Source: Notospermus geniculatus
Lineage: Eukaryota; Nemertea; Pilidiophora; Heteronemertea; Lineidae
Assembly (NCBI GenBank): GCA_002633025.1
Contig: NMRB01000077.1
Location: 545,496-609,495, forward strand
Direction: 5' to 3'
Length of the DNA stretch: 64,000 bases
Below the pieces are notes generated by a model, which was given only the letters and a program-made list of their open reading frames with translations, ran no database searches and had not been told where the DNA came from. A program made the position numbers and the translations under genes. The number at the start of each line of letters is the position of its first letter. Within the stretch, counting starts at the first letter, position 1. Positions 9,878 to 19,970 of the stretch are shown piece after piece.

Positions 9878-10200
9878 ACGGAAAGTGATAAGCCCCGACT
9901 AATGAAACTTGGTGTGCAGGCCGTGCATTAAGTTGAGATAACATGTGTGAAGTTTGGTTGCTGTAGCCTGAAAATTAAAGTTTTTATTAACATGTTCATG
10001 GGTCTCATTTTTTTGGGTCACCCTGTAAAATACGAATTGTGTCCACTCTGGCCTGCCATACTCGGGAACTCCAATCTGGGTAAAGTTAAGGGTCCTTATG
10101 TTTACCCAGGGCCGTCCTGGGTAAAGAAAAGGATTACCGAGGATGATCCTGGGTAAACATAAGGTATACCCAGGACGACATTGACCCATTCGGCGTAATT

Positions 10201-10550
10201 AGGGAGGTTTAGAAATCAAACGATGAACATAAATGTCCACGACAACGTTACTTTCGTACGTACCGAAAATGCAATATGAAATCTGGTGAATGTGTAGTAG
10301 GCCTACTGGTACTGCCGGGTGTGACAGGAATCAGCGTCCTAGAAATGCAGATCCGCCAAACAACAGCCCGCTATTGTAAGGTTATATCCGAATGGTCATG
10401 GTCTCTCTAGCCATAATCCCTCGCTGAACAATAAGACCGGACTTAGATTCCAGGGGGACTTGGATTCCTTTCACACCGGTAGGCCTACCGGGTATGTAAA
10501 ATAACGTTGTCGTAAAGTTTACGTTTATTGTTTGATTTCTAAACCTCCCT
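10201..10550. mobile_element. MITE with AGGGAGGTTTAGAAATCAAAC ends
   Basis: The terminal inverted repeat extends about 45 bp (AGGGAGGTTTAGAAATC at the left, its complement ending CTAAACCTCCCT at 10550). ATT flanks both sides. The ends resemble those of the elements at 14105 and 29825. No coding content. Confidence 0.8.
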
Positions 10551-10643
10551 ATTTTTAGGCCTGTGTGAGTAGGCCCTATCTGCCTATGATGGCCCATGCA
10601 CGCCATGCATAGGCCTAGGTAGCTGTAGTGTAAGCACATGTAA

Positions 10644-10774
10644 AGGCCCGTTTCCACAGAAGCGGTAGCGTGAGCGTTTTGACGCTTCGCCCATTGTTTG
10701 GAAGCAGAGCGGCGGAAAATAACAAAACATTTGACGCATCACGCAGCGTGAAACGCGTCTGTGGAAACGAGCCT
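10644..10774. mobile_element. short MITE, TAA target duplication
   Basis: The ends AGGCCCGTTTCCACAGA and TCTGTGGAAACGAGCCT are flanked by TAA on both sides. The element is about 131 bp, and the GTTTCCACAGA-type ends resemble the element at 11705. A 3-bp TAA duplication is usual for Tourist/Harbinger-type MITEs. Confidence 0.75.
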
Positions 10775-11704
10775 TAAGACGTAAATAAGGGCCTAGCCTG
10801 TGCACAGGCCGTGCCTACGATGGGCCTACGTATGCATGTCATGCATAGCTAGCTCTAGTGTACATGTAGGCCTATATATGTAACTAGCAAAGTACCCGTC
10901 AAATGACGGGTCATGAAGCGCGGGGTGGTTCGGTTCCAGAATGTCAGTCCCGTTAACCACGGTGGTCCTCTACACTTCGGTCACGTGGAGTGTTGTCCAG
11001 TGGTACAGGTGTCATAGAATGTAATGCCCCCGATATCAGATGCCCACTTCTTTTGTTCAGGGGACATCTGGTAACAGAAGTTCTGTTTGTCAGTGCCCGG
11101 CTGACCAGCTTATTCCGTCAGAATCTATTGTTGTGGGGCATCTCATATCGGGGAGCATGACATTCTACGACACCGGCATGACCGGTGTAACGTTTTGCAG
11201 TGAGGCCCGTGTGCCAGTGTGACATTACAATAGATTGACGGAATAAGGGGCGATTTGACAATGGGCGACACACAGAGAAACAGTGAAGTCTGTTTCACAG
11301 TGTGTTCCGAACATGGGTGCACACAGAGAAATGGCCACACTGAAAAACGTTACACCTGTGATCCCGTAAACGTTATGACACTCAATCCATGAACTGTAAT
11401 CGACATTCGGAGTTAGCCGGTTTGTCAATTTAACTCGGCCGTTCATCTGTTCGTCTCCCGGTGCACTTTGGGTAACAATTAAGGAATTTTCCAGAAGTTG
11501 GTGTTGTACGTACGTCACTGTTTGCTGACGTCACCATGGAATGACGTCAGCGCGCCAATCACCGGTGAGGTAGGCCTACGTACGTCACTGTTTGCTGACG
11601 TCACTGTGGACACCGTGAAATGACGTCATAGGTACGGAAGGGAAACCATGGCAACGAACAAAAAACGCTTAAAAGTACCACTTTCGCAAAACTTTTTCAA
11701 CGTC
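10775..11704. other. no gene; one inverted repeat
   Basis: A pair of inverted segments, near 11008-11047 (ending CAGATGCCC) and 11127-11165 (GGGGCATCTCATATCGGGG), suggests a decayed element. TTCCGTCAGAATCTATTGT (11113) is echoed in inverse at 11222-11247. I found no credible coding sequence. Confidence 0.4.
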
Positions 11705-11893
11705 TAAAGCCCCGTTTCCACTATAGCGGATTCTGCCGCGTCTTGCGGCGAGCGGAGCGGTTTTCACAGGCATTAGGATAATCAATAGGCCACTGTATTG
11801 TTACACCATCGAAAGATCATCCAAAGCCCTGTGAAAACCGCACCGCTCGCCGGAAACCGCCGCGGAATCCGCTATAGTGGAAACGGGCCTTTA
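11705..11893. mobile_element. palindromic MITE, GTTTCCACTATAGCGG ends
   Basis: A roughly 189-bp fold-back element begins TAAAGCCCCGTTTCCACTAT and ends with the near-complement GGAAACGGGCCTTTA. Its inner arms also pair (GAGCGGTTTTCACAGG with CCTGTGAAAACCGC). Non-coding. Confidence 0.8.
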
Positions 11894-12028
11894 GGCGCCT
11901 GAAACCTTGTCCGAAACGCACGCTTCCCGTTGGTACCAAGTGTCGCGGCCTTCGGGCGGTAGTTTTCGCGTTTACTTTCCTCAAAAAATCGGCCTACTCT
12001 TTTATTATATAGACACGCAAAGGGCCTG

Positions 12029-12637
12029 GGGTAGCGAGCATAAAGGGGTCTAAGTGTAGTCGTAAACCTGGGTGTAGAAGCCGGCGTAGGACTGGGTGTA
12101 ACAGTTCGAGTCGGCGAGCATAAAGGTTAGGTCGCCTGTTTAGGATGGGAGCATAAAACTAGGCATATGACATAACGTCTGCGCCGAGGTATAACAGTGA
12201 TATATGGCGTAACTGCTCATTGAAAAGGTTGTGTGGCCTTGGGTTTCTATTGTGCGGGTTCGACGCCCTTCACCTCCAGACTCTGCGTCGTCTTAATTCG
12301 CAATGGCGGACGTGAAAACCGAGGCGTATCCGAGAAAGGCCAGTTTCTCAGAAGATGAGAAATTGTATATACAAAAATGTTGTAGACTAATTTCCTCAGT
12401 CAAAGGATATTTTGACAAGCAAACTCAGCAATGCAACTACCAATGGTCGGAAAAATGACCGTCTACTTTGATTAAGACAGCTTTACGCCTGGTCATGAGC
12501 AGGCGTAGGGTTACGGCCATACTTACACCTAGACGCAGCTTGCGTCTACCTTTATGCTCATGAGGATAGGGCCACGACCAGCACTACGCCTGGCTTAGGC
12601 CTGACGTAGGGTTACGACCCCTTTATGCTCGCTACCC
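12029..12637. mobile_element. Harbinger-like non-autonomous element, tandem copy 1
   Basis: The ends GGGTAGCGAGCATAAAGG and its complement ending CGCTACCC are flanked by CTG at 12026-12028 and 12638-12640. Length 609 bp. It keeps a short ORF (12303-12458) resembling the start of a Myb/SANT-like protein, typical cargo of PIF/Harbinger transposons. Animal Harbingers with CWG target duplications are known. It directly abuts copy 2. Confidence 0.85.
12303..12458 (+). pseudogene. Myb/SANT-like N-terminal remnant in Harbinger-like element
   Basis: A 51-codon frame starts at the ATG in GCAATGGCGGAC and includes ASFSEDEKLYIQKCC, which looks like the first helix region of a Myb/SANT-type DNA-binding protein. 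The frame then stops. In the tandem copy the same region has lost one base and is shifted. I infer a deletion derivative of an autonomous element, and the assignment is tentative. Confidence 0.5.
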
Positions 12638-12640
12638 CTG

Positions 12641-13252
12641 GGGTAGCGAGCATAAAGGGGTCGAAAGTGTAGTCGTAAACTTGGGTATAGAAGCAGGCGT
12701 AGGACTGAGTGTAACAGTTTCTAGTCGGCGAGCATAAAGGTTAGGTCGCCTATTTAGGAAGGGAGCATAAAACTAGGCGTATGACATAACCCTTGCGCCC
12801 AGGTATAACAGTGATATATGGCGTAACTGCTCATTGAAAAGGTTGTGTGGCCTTGGGTTTCTATTGTGCGGGTTCGACGCCCTTCACCTCCAGACTCTGC
12901 CTCGTCTTAATTCGCAATGGCGGACGTGAAACCGAGGCGTATCCGAGAAAGGCCAGTTTCTTAGAAGATGAGAAATTGTGTATATACAAAAATGTTGTAG
13001 ATTAATTTCCTCAGTCAAAGGATATTTTGACAAGCAAACTCAGCAATGCGACTACCAATGGTCGGAAAAATGACCGTCTACTTTGACTAAGACAGCTTTA
13101 CACCTGGTCATGAGCAGGCGTAGGGTTACGCCCATATATACACCTAGACGCAGCTTGCCTCTACCTTTATGCTCATGAGGATAGGGCCACGACCAGCACT
13201 ACGCCTGGCTTAGGCCTGACGTAGGGTTACGACCCCTTTATGCTCGCTACCC
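12641..13252. mobile_element. Harbinger-like non-autonomous element, tandem copy 2
   Basis: Direct repeat of the preceding element, about 612 bp, with the same ends and the CTG duplication at 12638-12640 and 13253-13255. Only one CTG separates copies 1 and 2, so both share it. Its internal start region is frameshifted relative to copy 1. Confidence 0.85.
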
Positions 13253-13255
13253 CTG

Positions 13256-14104
13256 GAGCCTATTCACATGTAGGCCTACGTAGACATCTAGGCCTACACG
13301 CTGTCGGAAGTGTACGTTATGCATAGGCCTAGCTAGCTCAAAGTGCACATGTAAAGTAGGCCTACGTAGGCTAGAGGCCTACACGGCGCACGCTGCAGGA
13401 AGGCCTGTGTAGCCTTTTTTCCTTGCATCATCATGATGTAGGCCTATGCTCAGACAGAGTTGAATTTTAGCCTACTGCTCAACTGTTCGATTTGGCAGGA
13501 TGTAGATGCAGTCAGCCTCAATGTCAGGATGACCCAGATTCATGGTATAGCATGTATAGGGTGACATGAGTCCTACTTTGTATCTGCTATCAGCATTGGT
13601 AGGTCACTGGGAGTTTTAGACTGTCTGGATAGATGGCAGGAGTAGTAACTTGAAAGCTCACAGCTCTCCTTTATATAGTAGGGGGATATGAATCTGCCAA
13701 ACGTATTGCAGTGTGATCGTGGAGGCATAAAAGGGTTGAAGCCTGGTGAAGGGTCGGTTATGGTATCGCAGTGATAAAAATGATGGCGGCAATTTTTACT
13801 GAAGCATTGTGCTGCTGAGATCATGTGATTCAATATGACCAATCAGAAGGTGTCCTCATAAATAAAGTCACAAAAAAATTTCACAAAAAAATCATACAAA
13901 AATATCAGCACCAGTGAAACAATTCGAATTTCTTTATTTGGGACGCGCTTTGACCCCAAATGATTTGAATTTGCATCAATAGTCAATAGATTACGTGACA
14001 GTAAAAGGGCGAAATGTCGGGGACAAGATTGAACAATGCTAAAAGTGTGATGATTTTAGTCACTGTTAGTGGTGAGAATGCCTGAAGGCCAGCTCACCAA
14101 CATT
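13256..14104. other. no recognisable gene
   Basis: TAGGCCTA-type palindromes are frequent at 13260-13460. The minus frame at 13573-13842 shows no recognisable domain. Nothing else is supported. Confidence 0.4.
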
Positions 14105-14270
14105 AGGGAGGTTGAGATCACAAACTTATCACGGATCCGAATTCTATCAGTGTACGTATAATATACGTATACTGATAGAATTCTGTACAACGAGGACACA
14201 TTTTTGTGTACACTTCGATCCGTATACGTATATATAAGAATCCGTTATAAATCGCTGATCTCAACTTCCC
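14105..14270. mobile_element. short MITE, AGGGAGGTTGAGATCA family, copy 1
   Basis: Ends AGGGAGGTTGAGATCA and CTGATCTCAACTTCCC enclose nested palindromes such as CAGTGTACGTATAATATACG. Same family as 29825-29968. Flanking bases are ATT and AAT. Confidence 0.75.
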
Positions 14271-14531
14271 AATAAATAATACTTCCAGATACAAAATAAA
14301 GCACCCTAAGTTAGTCGCGCAAACACAGGCCATTAGCAATTGACTCAGTGATAAATGAATTTCAATACCTCGTCCAACTTGACTGAGCTAGCAAATCAAC
14401 CATGACATGTGATGACGGAGTCGGACGAGGCGAGACGATCGATGGCTATATTTTTCTTGGCAAAATTGTCTTTTCCACTTTAGCATCCGTTCAGGTTCCC
14501 TTAATTTGAAGGGAAATAATTCGCGATTGGT

Positions 14532-15545
14532 CTAATTAATGGGCGAAAATATATTTACTGCATAATATTCCTTGTGCTTCCGATTTATCCAGCGGATGTT
14601 TCTGTTTTGGTCGAAATTGGCATCTTTCATGTGTCTACTATCATCGTGACTTACTCCATGCATTTCGAGCCGTAGCCGACTGATGATGTCATAGTTTTCA
14701 TTCAAGCTCGATGAACAAATTTCATGCATTTCAAAGCCGTAAAATCCAGCATATTTTCTTTCCCTCTTGTGCCTAAAACGTACAACAAACACACCTAATG
14801 CTTCATTAATAAGGACGAAGTGTGTGAAGGTCTTTGGCATGAGAACCTCGTACGGCGATATTGTAGGGCGTGCGTCTTGGATGCGAACAACCAGGACAAC
14901 ATGCAAGCGATGGTTGATGAAGATGAGAACGGGGTATTTCGCCCTGTGGAACAAACTGAACCAGGGACGGCCCGGGTTGTTGGATAGGATTTTGATCGAC
15001 AGTTGAAATTGTAGAGTTATATTGTGCGAGAAAGCGTACACCATTTTACCATTCTGGTGCTTCCGGTGGAGGTCGTAAAAGGTCAAGGACATTGCAGATC
15101 GCGCGGACACGAAACAATAGAAAATAAATGTTAACATATCCAGCGTGTAAAAAAAGGATCTGACTAAACCAGAAAGACGAACAACTTTGCATTTCTCTTC
15201 AGGCGGAACAGGGAGCTTTGTTATTAATTTACCACGTGATAACTGGTACATCCATATTTCGGTGATGACAGCTATTCTACGCCTGCCGGTCTTCCTGACG
15301 AAAATCGTCAAGTAGTAATCAAGACGCTGGTAAAAAAAGAGCGTGATGTCTTTAGGTGAGCGATGAAAGTAGGAAAAATTATATAATACCCGATAAAGGT
15401 CATTTCGACGCGGAGTGTACACCAGAATTCTTACCCAAGGCACTGGCTGTTCTACATATTTTAGCGTAACAAATGCCTGGGCATGGTCTGAAAATGAAAC
15501 AGAAAGGGATCTTTCCGCTGATCTGATTGATGGAATGAAGGACAT
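14532..15545 (-). CDS. hypothetical intronless protein, 337 aa, related to its neighbour
   Basis: A single open frame runs from an ATG to a TAA, unbroken in a region where most frames are short. I do not recognise the family. The sequence is rich in aromatics and in short alternating hydrophobic stretches (ITLFFYQRLDYYLTIFV, RRIAVITEIWMYQL), suggesting repeated beta strands. One more hydrophobic stretch (LTFIFYCFV) could be buried or membrane-associated. Its N-terminal third aligns by eye with the ORF at 15748-16701: FSDH against FTDH, then RILVY against NVVVY, then DYYLTIFV against GYLVVFFV. The two look like diverged tandem paralogues 202 bp apart in the same orientation. No signal peptide is obvious. 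Confidence 0.55.
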   Translation of the reverse strand: MSFIPSIRSAERSLSVSFSDHAQAFVTLKYVEQPVPWVRILVYTPRRNDLYRVLYNFSYFHRSPKDITLFFYQRLDYYLTIFVRKTGRRRIAVITEIWMYQLSRGKLITKLPVPPEEKCKVVRLSGLVRSFFYTLDMLTFIFYCFVSARSAMSLTFYDLHRKHQNGKMVYAFSHNITLQFQLSIKILSNNPGRPWFSLFHRAKYPVLIFINHRLHVVLVVRIQDARPTISPYEVLMPKTFTHFVLINEALGVFVVRFRHKRERKYAGFYGFEMHEICSSSLNENYDIISRLRLEMHGVSHDDSRHMKDANFDQNRNIRWINRKHKEYYAVNIFSPIN

Positions 15546-15747
15546 TCGATGACTTAATTTATATTTGTAATCTTTCCCCTAAGAACATAATGAAAAGCAA
15601 GTTAACAAATACAGAGCGTAAAATATACAGAGAAATAAATAAAATATTTAAATTCTGCGTCAATCTGTACGCCAGTCGTCCCGTCGAGGTTACTTCGTTC
15701 GGCAGCCTGCTCAACCCTGGTCAAGAGAGAGATTTTCCATTATATTC

Positions 15748-16701
15748 TTATATCACAAGATCGTAAACTTCAGCTGAAACCAAATGCTCTTGCATGCCTG
15801 GAGCCATCCGTGGAGAGCGTTTGAAATGCAGTAATGCGCCATCTGTGGGATTGAATTTGTAATGGCGCGTTGGAAACCAATCATTGACACTGGGATAAAA
15901 GGTCGCAATTGTCTTTGTAAATTTTTTTCCCCGAGAATCCTTATTATGAAAACCGTCCTCAGGGTAAAAAATACGTCTCAATCCGATCGCAGTTAGCCTT
16001 GGTAGTCCTCCACAAAGTATGAACAACATATCGGAATATTTACTGAAAGTAAGTTGGATACGACAACGGCATTGCCTCACGAATTTCGTCTGACGGTATT
16101 TCGTCGCCCGGTAATTATCTATCAGAAAATACCCGATCACGTGCATTTTTTCACCAATGTAAACATCCCTGGTGATAACAGCTGGCTCGCGCGTCAAAGG
16201 GAAGACGATTCCATTAATGAAGACAAATTGAATTCGACCAGTTTCGTTTGACAATTTTATATCATAAATTGTGGCGCCACCGATGAAATTTTGACGGCAG
16301 ACTACGACGGCTTTCCCCTCATATCCTGTAACTATGTCATAGTCTACTCCTCCAGAAATGCATTTATTTGTGTTTGGTATGATGATGTTGCCTTCAAATG
16401 TCCCTGTCTTGATCTCATAAAGCAAGTAGTTTATTTTCCGCCTGATTACAAAAAAAACCACCAGGTAACCCATGCAAGTAGGTTCTACCCACCCAGTGAC
16501 TACTTTATCAAACGAAGTCTTGTATTGGATTCCAAAGTAACCCCTCTTGTTAACATATACAACAACATTCATATAGGGTGTGTCATTCGGCCGTTGGAAC
16601 TCTATTATTCTCCCTGAATGATCTGTGAACCAAATCCCATTCTTGGGTGATATCAGTGGTGGTTGGAATGGGATAACCTTCCCAAGTCTATACTTAATCA
16701 T
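15748..16701 (-). CDS. hypothetical intronless protein, 317 aa, paralogue of 14532-15545
   Basis: The open frame starts at an ATG in CCAGCCATGATTAAG and runs to a TAA without introns. Features include GIWFTDHSGRIIEF, YLVVFFVIRRKINYLLYEI and IRLNK-free beta-like blocks such as GKAVVVCRQNFIGGATIYDI, compatible with a beta-propeller or beta-sandwich. I cannot name the family. Its first 142 codons were copied into the truncated duplicate at 19474-19926. Because it is intact and has an intact diverged paralogue downstream, selection on the protein is plausible. It could be a host gene, viral-derived or mobile-element-derived. Confidence 0.55.
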   Translation of the reverse strand: MIKYRLGKVIPFQPPLISPKNGIWFTDHSGRIIEFQRPNDTPYMNVVVYVNKRGYFGIQYKTSFDKVVTGWVEPTCMGYLVVFFVIRRKINYLLYEIKTGTFEGNIIIPNTNKCISGGVDYDIVTGYEGKAVVVCRQNFIGGATIYDIKLSNETGRIQFVFINGIVFPLTREPAVITRDVYIGEKMHVIGYFLIDNYRATKYRQTKFVRQCRCRIQLTFSKYSDMLFILCGGLPRLTAIGLRRIFYPEDGFHNKDSRGKKFTKTIATFYPSVNDWFPTRHYKFNPTDGALLHFKRSPRMAPGMQEHLVSAEVYDLVI

Positions 16702-16745
16702 GGCTGGATCCTTGGAGAATCATTTAGACAAACTTAAGCCAGACA

Positions 16746-17054
16746 TTGGGCCGAGTTTATAAAACACAGCAAAAGCTTACAAGCCAAAGCCCCAAGGCCA
16801 AGCTTTTGCTTGTAAAGGAGAAGCACAAGCCAACGATTTTGACCACAAACATATTCATAATCAATTGCTTAACTAATGTCCTTTTCTTATAAAGCCAAGC
16901 AAGATTTTCTGTCTGATGAAGCTGATGCTCGCAAGACAAAGCTAATTCTTATAGGGAGTTGCTTGTTCTATGAAGCAAAAGCAAAATTTTATAAATACCT
17001 CTTCAAGAGAAAGCCCAGAAAAAGCAAGTGCTAGTTTTTATAAATTCGGCCCAA
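16746..17054. mobile_element. MITE with TTGGGCCGA ends
   Basis: Begins TTGGGCCGAGTTTATAAAA and ends with its near-complement TTTTTATAAATTCGGCCCAA. The interior is rich in AAGC/GCTT and AAAGCAAAAGC palindromes. About 309 bp; duplicated at 19971-20279 as part of the tandem unit. Confidence 0.8.
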
Positions 17055-18364
17055 TACGTGATTTCAAAGTCGGTTTTTAGACTTTGTTTTAAAACTAAGT
17101 GTAAGACTAAAACCCATGGTTCAACCAAGATTGAAATCACGTTTTGTTTCAGTCTAAAACCAGGTATTGCCGTCTTATCTCATTTCAAAGCAAGTTTTTT
17201 GTTGGTTTTAGCATTAGGCTGGTTTCAAACAAAGACCAAGTTTTAGCTTTAGTTTTAAACACGTTAAACCAAATCTCAGATTAATGCTGACACTAAAACT
17301 AAACCCCCCAAGAAACCAAAAATGAAATCATGTCTGGTTTTAGGTTCAGGTTTAGGTTTGAAACCAGGTTCAGTCTTATCAGATTTCAAAGTAGGTTTTA
17401 GTTCCAGACTAATGCAAGCTGGAAAACCAAGGTGTGGTCTTAAGCCCAGCTTGATGCATTGATCCCCGGAACCGCCGAAAGGCGGCAGCACAGCACGGCG
17501 ATGGCTTTTACGGATCACAATTGCAATGTTTTATAGTTCGATTTGGTGTAGGTGATTTAACGATGTCCGTTCACTACGATGGGGACCAGTTTGACAGCTG
17601 CGATACCTGGAAATGTGACCTACGCCCAGGTAACATGACCTGAGCTACAAGATGGAATGAAAATTTCAGGTCACCGATACCTGGTTCATGGTGAAATTGA
17701 TATATAAAAAGTTGAGATTTTGTCTGTCACACTTTTGTTTCTTGAATAACCTGGCTCCGTGGCCAGGTAGAGCACTAGTAACAAGTTCGTTCCCTATGTT
17801 TATGGCCCTTGGCAACATACTGGCGTCAACAAATTTATTCCACAGGGTCAGCATCATATTGATATTGATATATCAAAGGGGGTGGAGGAAGAACGAGCCC
17901 ATGTCCAAAGTGTGAATATTTCAGAAAGTAGACTATTGCTCCGATTTGGATAAAATTCGCAGTGGTGATACGTTATAGCAAAAGATTAACACTCACCATG
18001 CAGAGAGAACAAAAAACCTAATTATCTAAAACAATGCTTTTTTGAACCTCAACAAAAATAAAGAAATAACTGTTTTCCCCTCAGAATCGGCATACATGTA
18101 AGTATTCAGTCATTGTTTCTCATTAACTTTCCAGTTGAAATCTTCACTTACTTTCACACAATTACGATAAAACAATGATGTTTACTTCAACTTCTAATGG
18201 GTGTGCTCAATAGCAGGAATGACAACAACAACCACTTCGGAGGGCTCCAGACTAACCACATGATTGGCTGATCTGCTGATTGGAAGTTTAGGTCAAGATT
18301 GTATTATTGCTGCATGAAGGCGATGATGCAATACATTCACTAAACTTCGATTGATGATAAACGT
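17055..18364. other. repetitive AT-rich DNA inside the tandem unit, no gene
   Basis: At 17055-17420 there are repeated GGTTTTAG and TCTAAAACC motifs and an inverted pair ACGTGATTTCAAAG / TTGAAATCACGT. A second inverted pair CAGGTATCGGTGACC and its complement lies near 17600-17690. Short frames are not convincing. Confidence 0.4.
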
Positions 18365-18611
18365 ATGAGACTCGCAGATGATGACTCTTCTAAAACCGAT
18401 GCCTCCTCCGCTCCAGTGTTTCCCGAGGTCCTCACGGAGGACAATGTCGAGGACACCTTATATGATCTTATTTCTGGGGAGAAGATGAAATCTCTAATCA
18501 TGAGTTTTGTTCATGGCGCCATTGATCTGTTGAAAGACGAACTTACGAAACGTCTTAACGATCAAGTTAGTCGGCTTGAGGCAGACATTTTCGACACAAA
18601 AACAGCAGACT
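18365..18611 (+). pseudogene. LINE ORF1-like coiled-coil start, cut by the duplication junction
   Basis: Starts MRLADDDSSKTDASS and reaches LNDQVSRLEADIFDTKTAD, a predicted coiled coil of the kind found in ORF1 of CR1/L2-type LINEs. The frame is real as far as codon 82, then crosses into the next duplicated unit at 18612, giving a chimeric end. The intact continuation is at the second copy (21590). Confidence 0.5.
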
Positions 18612-18703
18612 CAGCTGGCTCGCGCGTCAAAGGGAAGACGATTCCATTAATGAAGACAAATTGAATTCGACCAGTTTCGTTTGACAATTTTATATCATAA
18701 ATT

Positions 18704-19488
18704 CAGGGGTTTCATTATCTTTTCAATTTCAGCAAAGTAGCAGGAGACCTTGAATGAGTAGCAGGAGACACCACCTGTCACCCCGAACCGTAAACGGGGA
18801 AAAACCCACCCTCATACTGTGCTGAAAGCGCTTCATGTTATTATTGATTCTGTCAAAATCAAGATAAAAAAACATTGAAATTCTTGATTTTATTTGCCAC
18901 CATCACATGTAGGCCCAGCCCTGCCTTTGCTCAAACTAACCCTCAGTCATTGTCTTTATTCCGGACTGGTACCTTTGCATCGTTTACTTCAGCGACCCAG
19001 TCACTAAATTTTGAATTGCCCGGCCCTACACGTGCTTCTAGTTCGTTTCCGCGCACATTCGAGGAATCGATCGCATCGCCCCAAAATCCCCGCTCTGGCC
19101 GAATTCCGAACTAAAGAGTTTAGTTCACAACATGGCCACAGTGAGGATTTGGGGGGCGCTGCGATGCCATTGTTTCTGGACAGCATGCGCTTACGTCATC
19201 ATTGGTTTTGGCGCCAACACTACCGAAGAGGCGAAGTCGGAAGCAGCTTGGTCAAACCAGATGGCGAAACGCGTTAATTTAAGATGTCCAGAGGCATAGC
19301 ATGTTGCGAATTGTATGTTTTATTCGTCAGTTGATAAAAGACAAGCGACTTGGGAGCGTGTCTGGGCATTTTGACAATGTTTGAGCAGAATTTTTTTCTA
19401 AACCTTGGCGGGAAGTAGGCCTAGCCGTCGATCACGGCCGAAACAGACGCCGAATTTCGCCGGTCGCCGGCTTCTAATGAAACCCCTG
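18704..19488. mobile_element. 785-bp TIR element, 7-bp TSD
   Basis: Ends CAGGGGTTTCATTA and TAATGAAACCCCTG with target duplication ATAAATT on both sides (18697-18703, 19489-19495). The empty site is preserved in the first unit near 16264. The CAGGGG end is hAT-like, but hATs make 8-bp duplications; P elements make 7-8 bp. Superfamily open. No transposase. Confidence 0.88.
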
Positions 19489-19926
19489 ATAAATTGTGGC
19501 GCCACCGATGAAATTTTTACGGCAGACTACGACGGCTTTCCCCTCATATCCTGTAACTATGTCATAGTCTACTCCTCCAGAAATGCATTTATTTGTGTTT
19601 GGTATGATGATGTTGCCTTCAAATGTCCCTGTCTTGATCTCATAAAGCAAGTAGTTTATTTTCCGCCTGATTACAAAAAAAACCACCAGGTAACCCATGC
19701 AAGTAGGTTCTACCCACCCAGTGACTACTTTATCAAACGAAGTCTTGTATTGGATTCCAAAGTAACCCCTCTTGTTAACATATACAACAACATTCATATA
19801 GGGTGTGTCATTCGGCCGTTGGAACTCTATTATTCTCCCTGAATGATCTGTGAACCAAATCCCATTCTTGGGTGATATCAGTGGTGGTTGGAATGGGATA
19901 ACCTTCCCAAGTCTATACTTAATCAT
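19474..19926 (-). pseudogene. truncated duplicate of the 317-aa unknown protein
   Basis: The first 145 or so codons are nearly identical to 15748-16701, with one Gln-to-Lys change near VVVCR. After GGATIY the frame runs into the TIR element at 19488 and ends. It has the same upstream sequence as the parental gene, including the MITE, so it could still be transcribed as a short fragment. Confidence 0.8.
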
Positions 19927-19970
19927 GGCTGGATCCTTGGAGAATCATTTAGACAAACTTAAGCCAGACA

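Larger units (their letters stand above)
9036..10025. mobile_element. mariner-like element with inverted-duplication (fold-back) structure
   Basis: The element begins CAGGGTGACCCAAAAAAA, ends with the reverse complement GGGTCACCCTG, and is flanked by TA (9034-9035, 10026-10027), the Tc1/mariner target. The right arm (about 9657-10025) is an inverted copy of the left arm (9036 to about 9405), with about 250 bp of unique sequence between them. Two 3' ends of one transposon are therefore joined head to head. The minus strand carries the fuller transposase fragment. Confidence 0.88.
8233..10060. mobile_element. long palindromic element inside copy B
   Basis: The ends TATGGCAGGCC and GGCCTGCCATA are flanked by CTCGGG (8227-8232 and 10061-10066). 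Apart from the nested mariner, the whole element is a near-perfect palindrome of about 840 bp centred near 8660. Its arms are full of TATATACACATAAAAT-type repeats and contain CTTCCGTAT motifs. No coding sequence is present. The 6-bp duplication could be read as 7 bp if the end is shifted by one base. Confidence 0.85.
7622..10194. mobile_element. Mutator-like MITE, copy B (9-bp TSD), carrying nested insertions
   Basis: It has the same ends as copy A (GCTGAATGGGTCAATG and CATTGACCCATTCGGC) and is flanked by GTAATTAGG at 7613-7621 and 10195-10203. The right duplication overlaps the border of an older MITE that starts at 10201, so copy B landed on its edge. Without the nested insertions (8233-10060 plus a 6-bp TSD) copy B is about 740 bp, like copy A. 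Confidence 0.9.
16179..18611. repeat. 2,433-bp tandem duplication, first unit
   Basis: This unit is followed immediately by a second near-identical unit starting at 18612 (CAGCTGGCTCGCGCG at both starts). It includes the 5' half of the unknown ORF 15748-16701, the MITE at 16746 and the ORF1-like start at 18365. Only a few substitutions separate the copies, so the duplication is recent. Confidence 0.92.

Noticed and set aside
16757-16939. Short ORFs duplicated at 16.7-17.9 and 20.0-21.1 kb as conserved genes
   Set aside because: They are identical only because the DNA was recently tandem-duplicated; most lie in MITE sequence.
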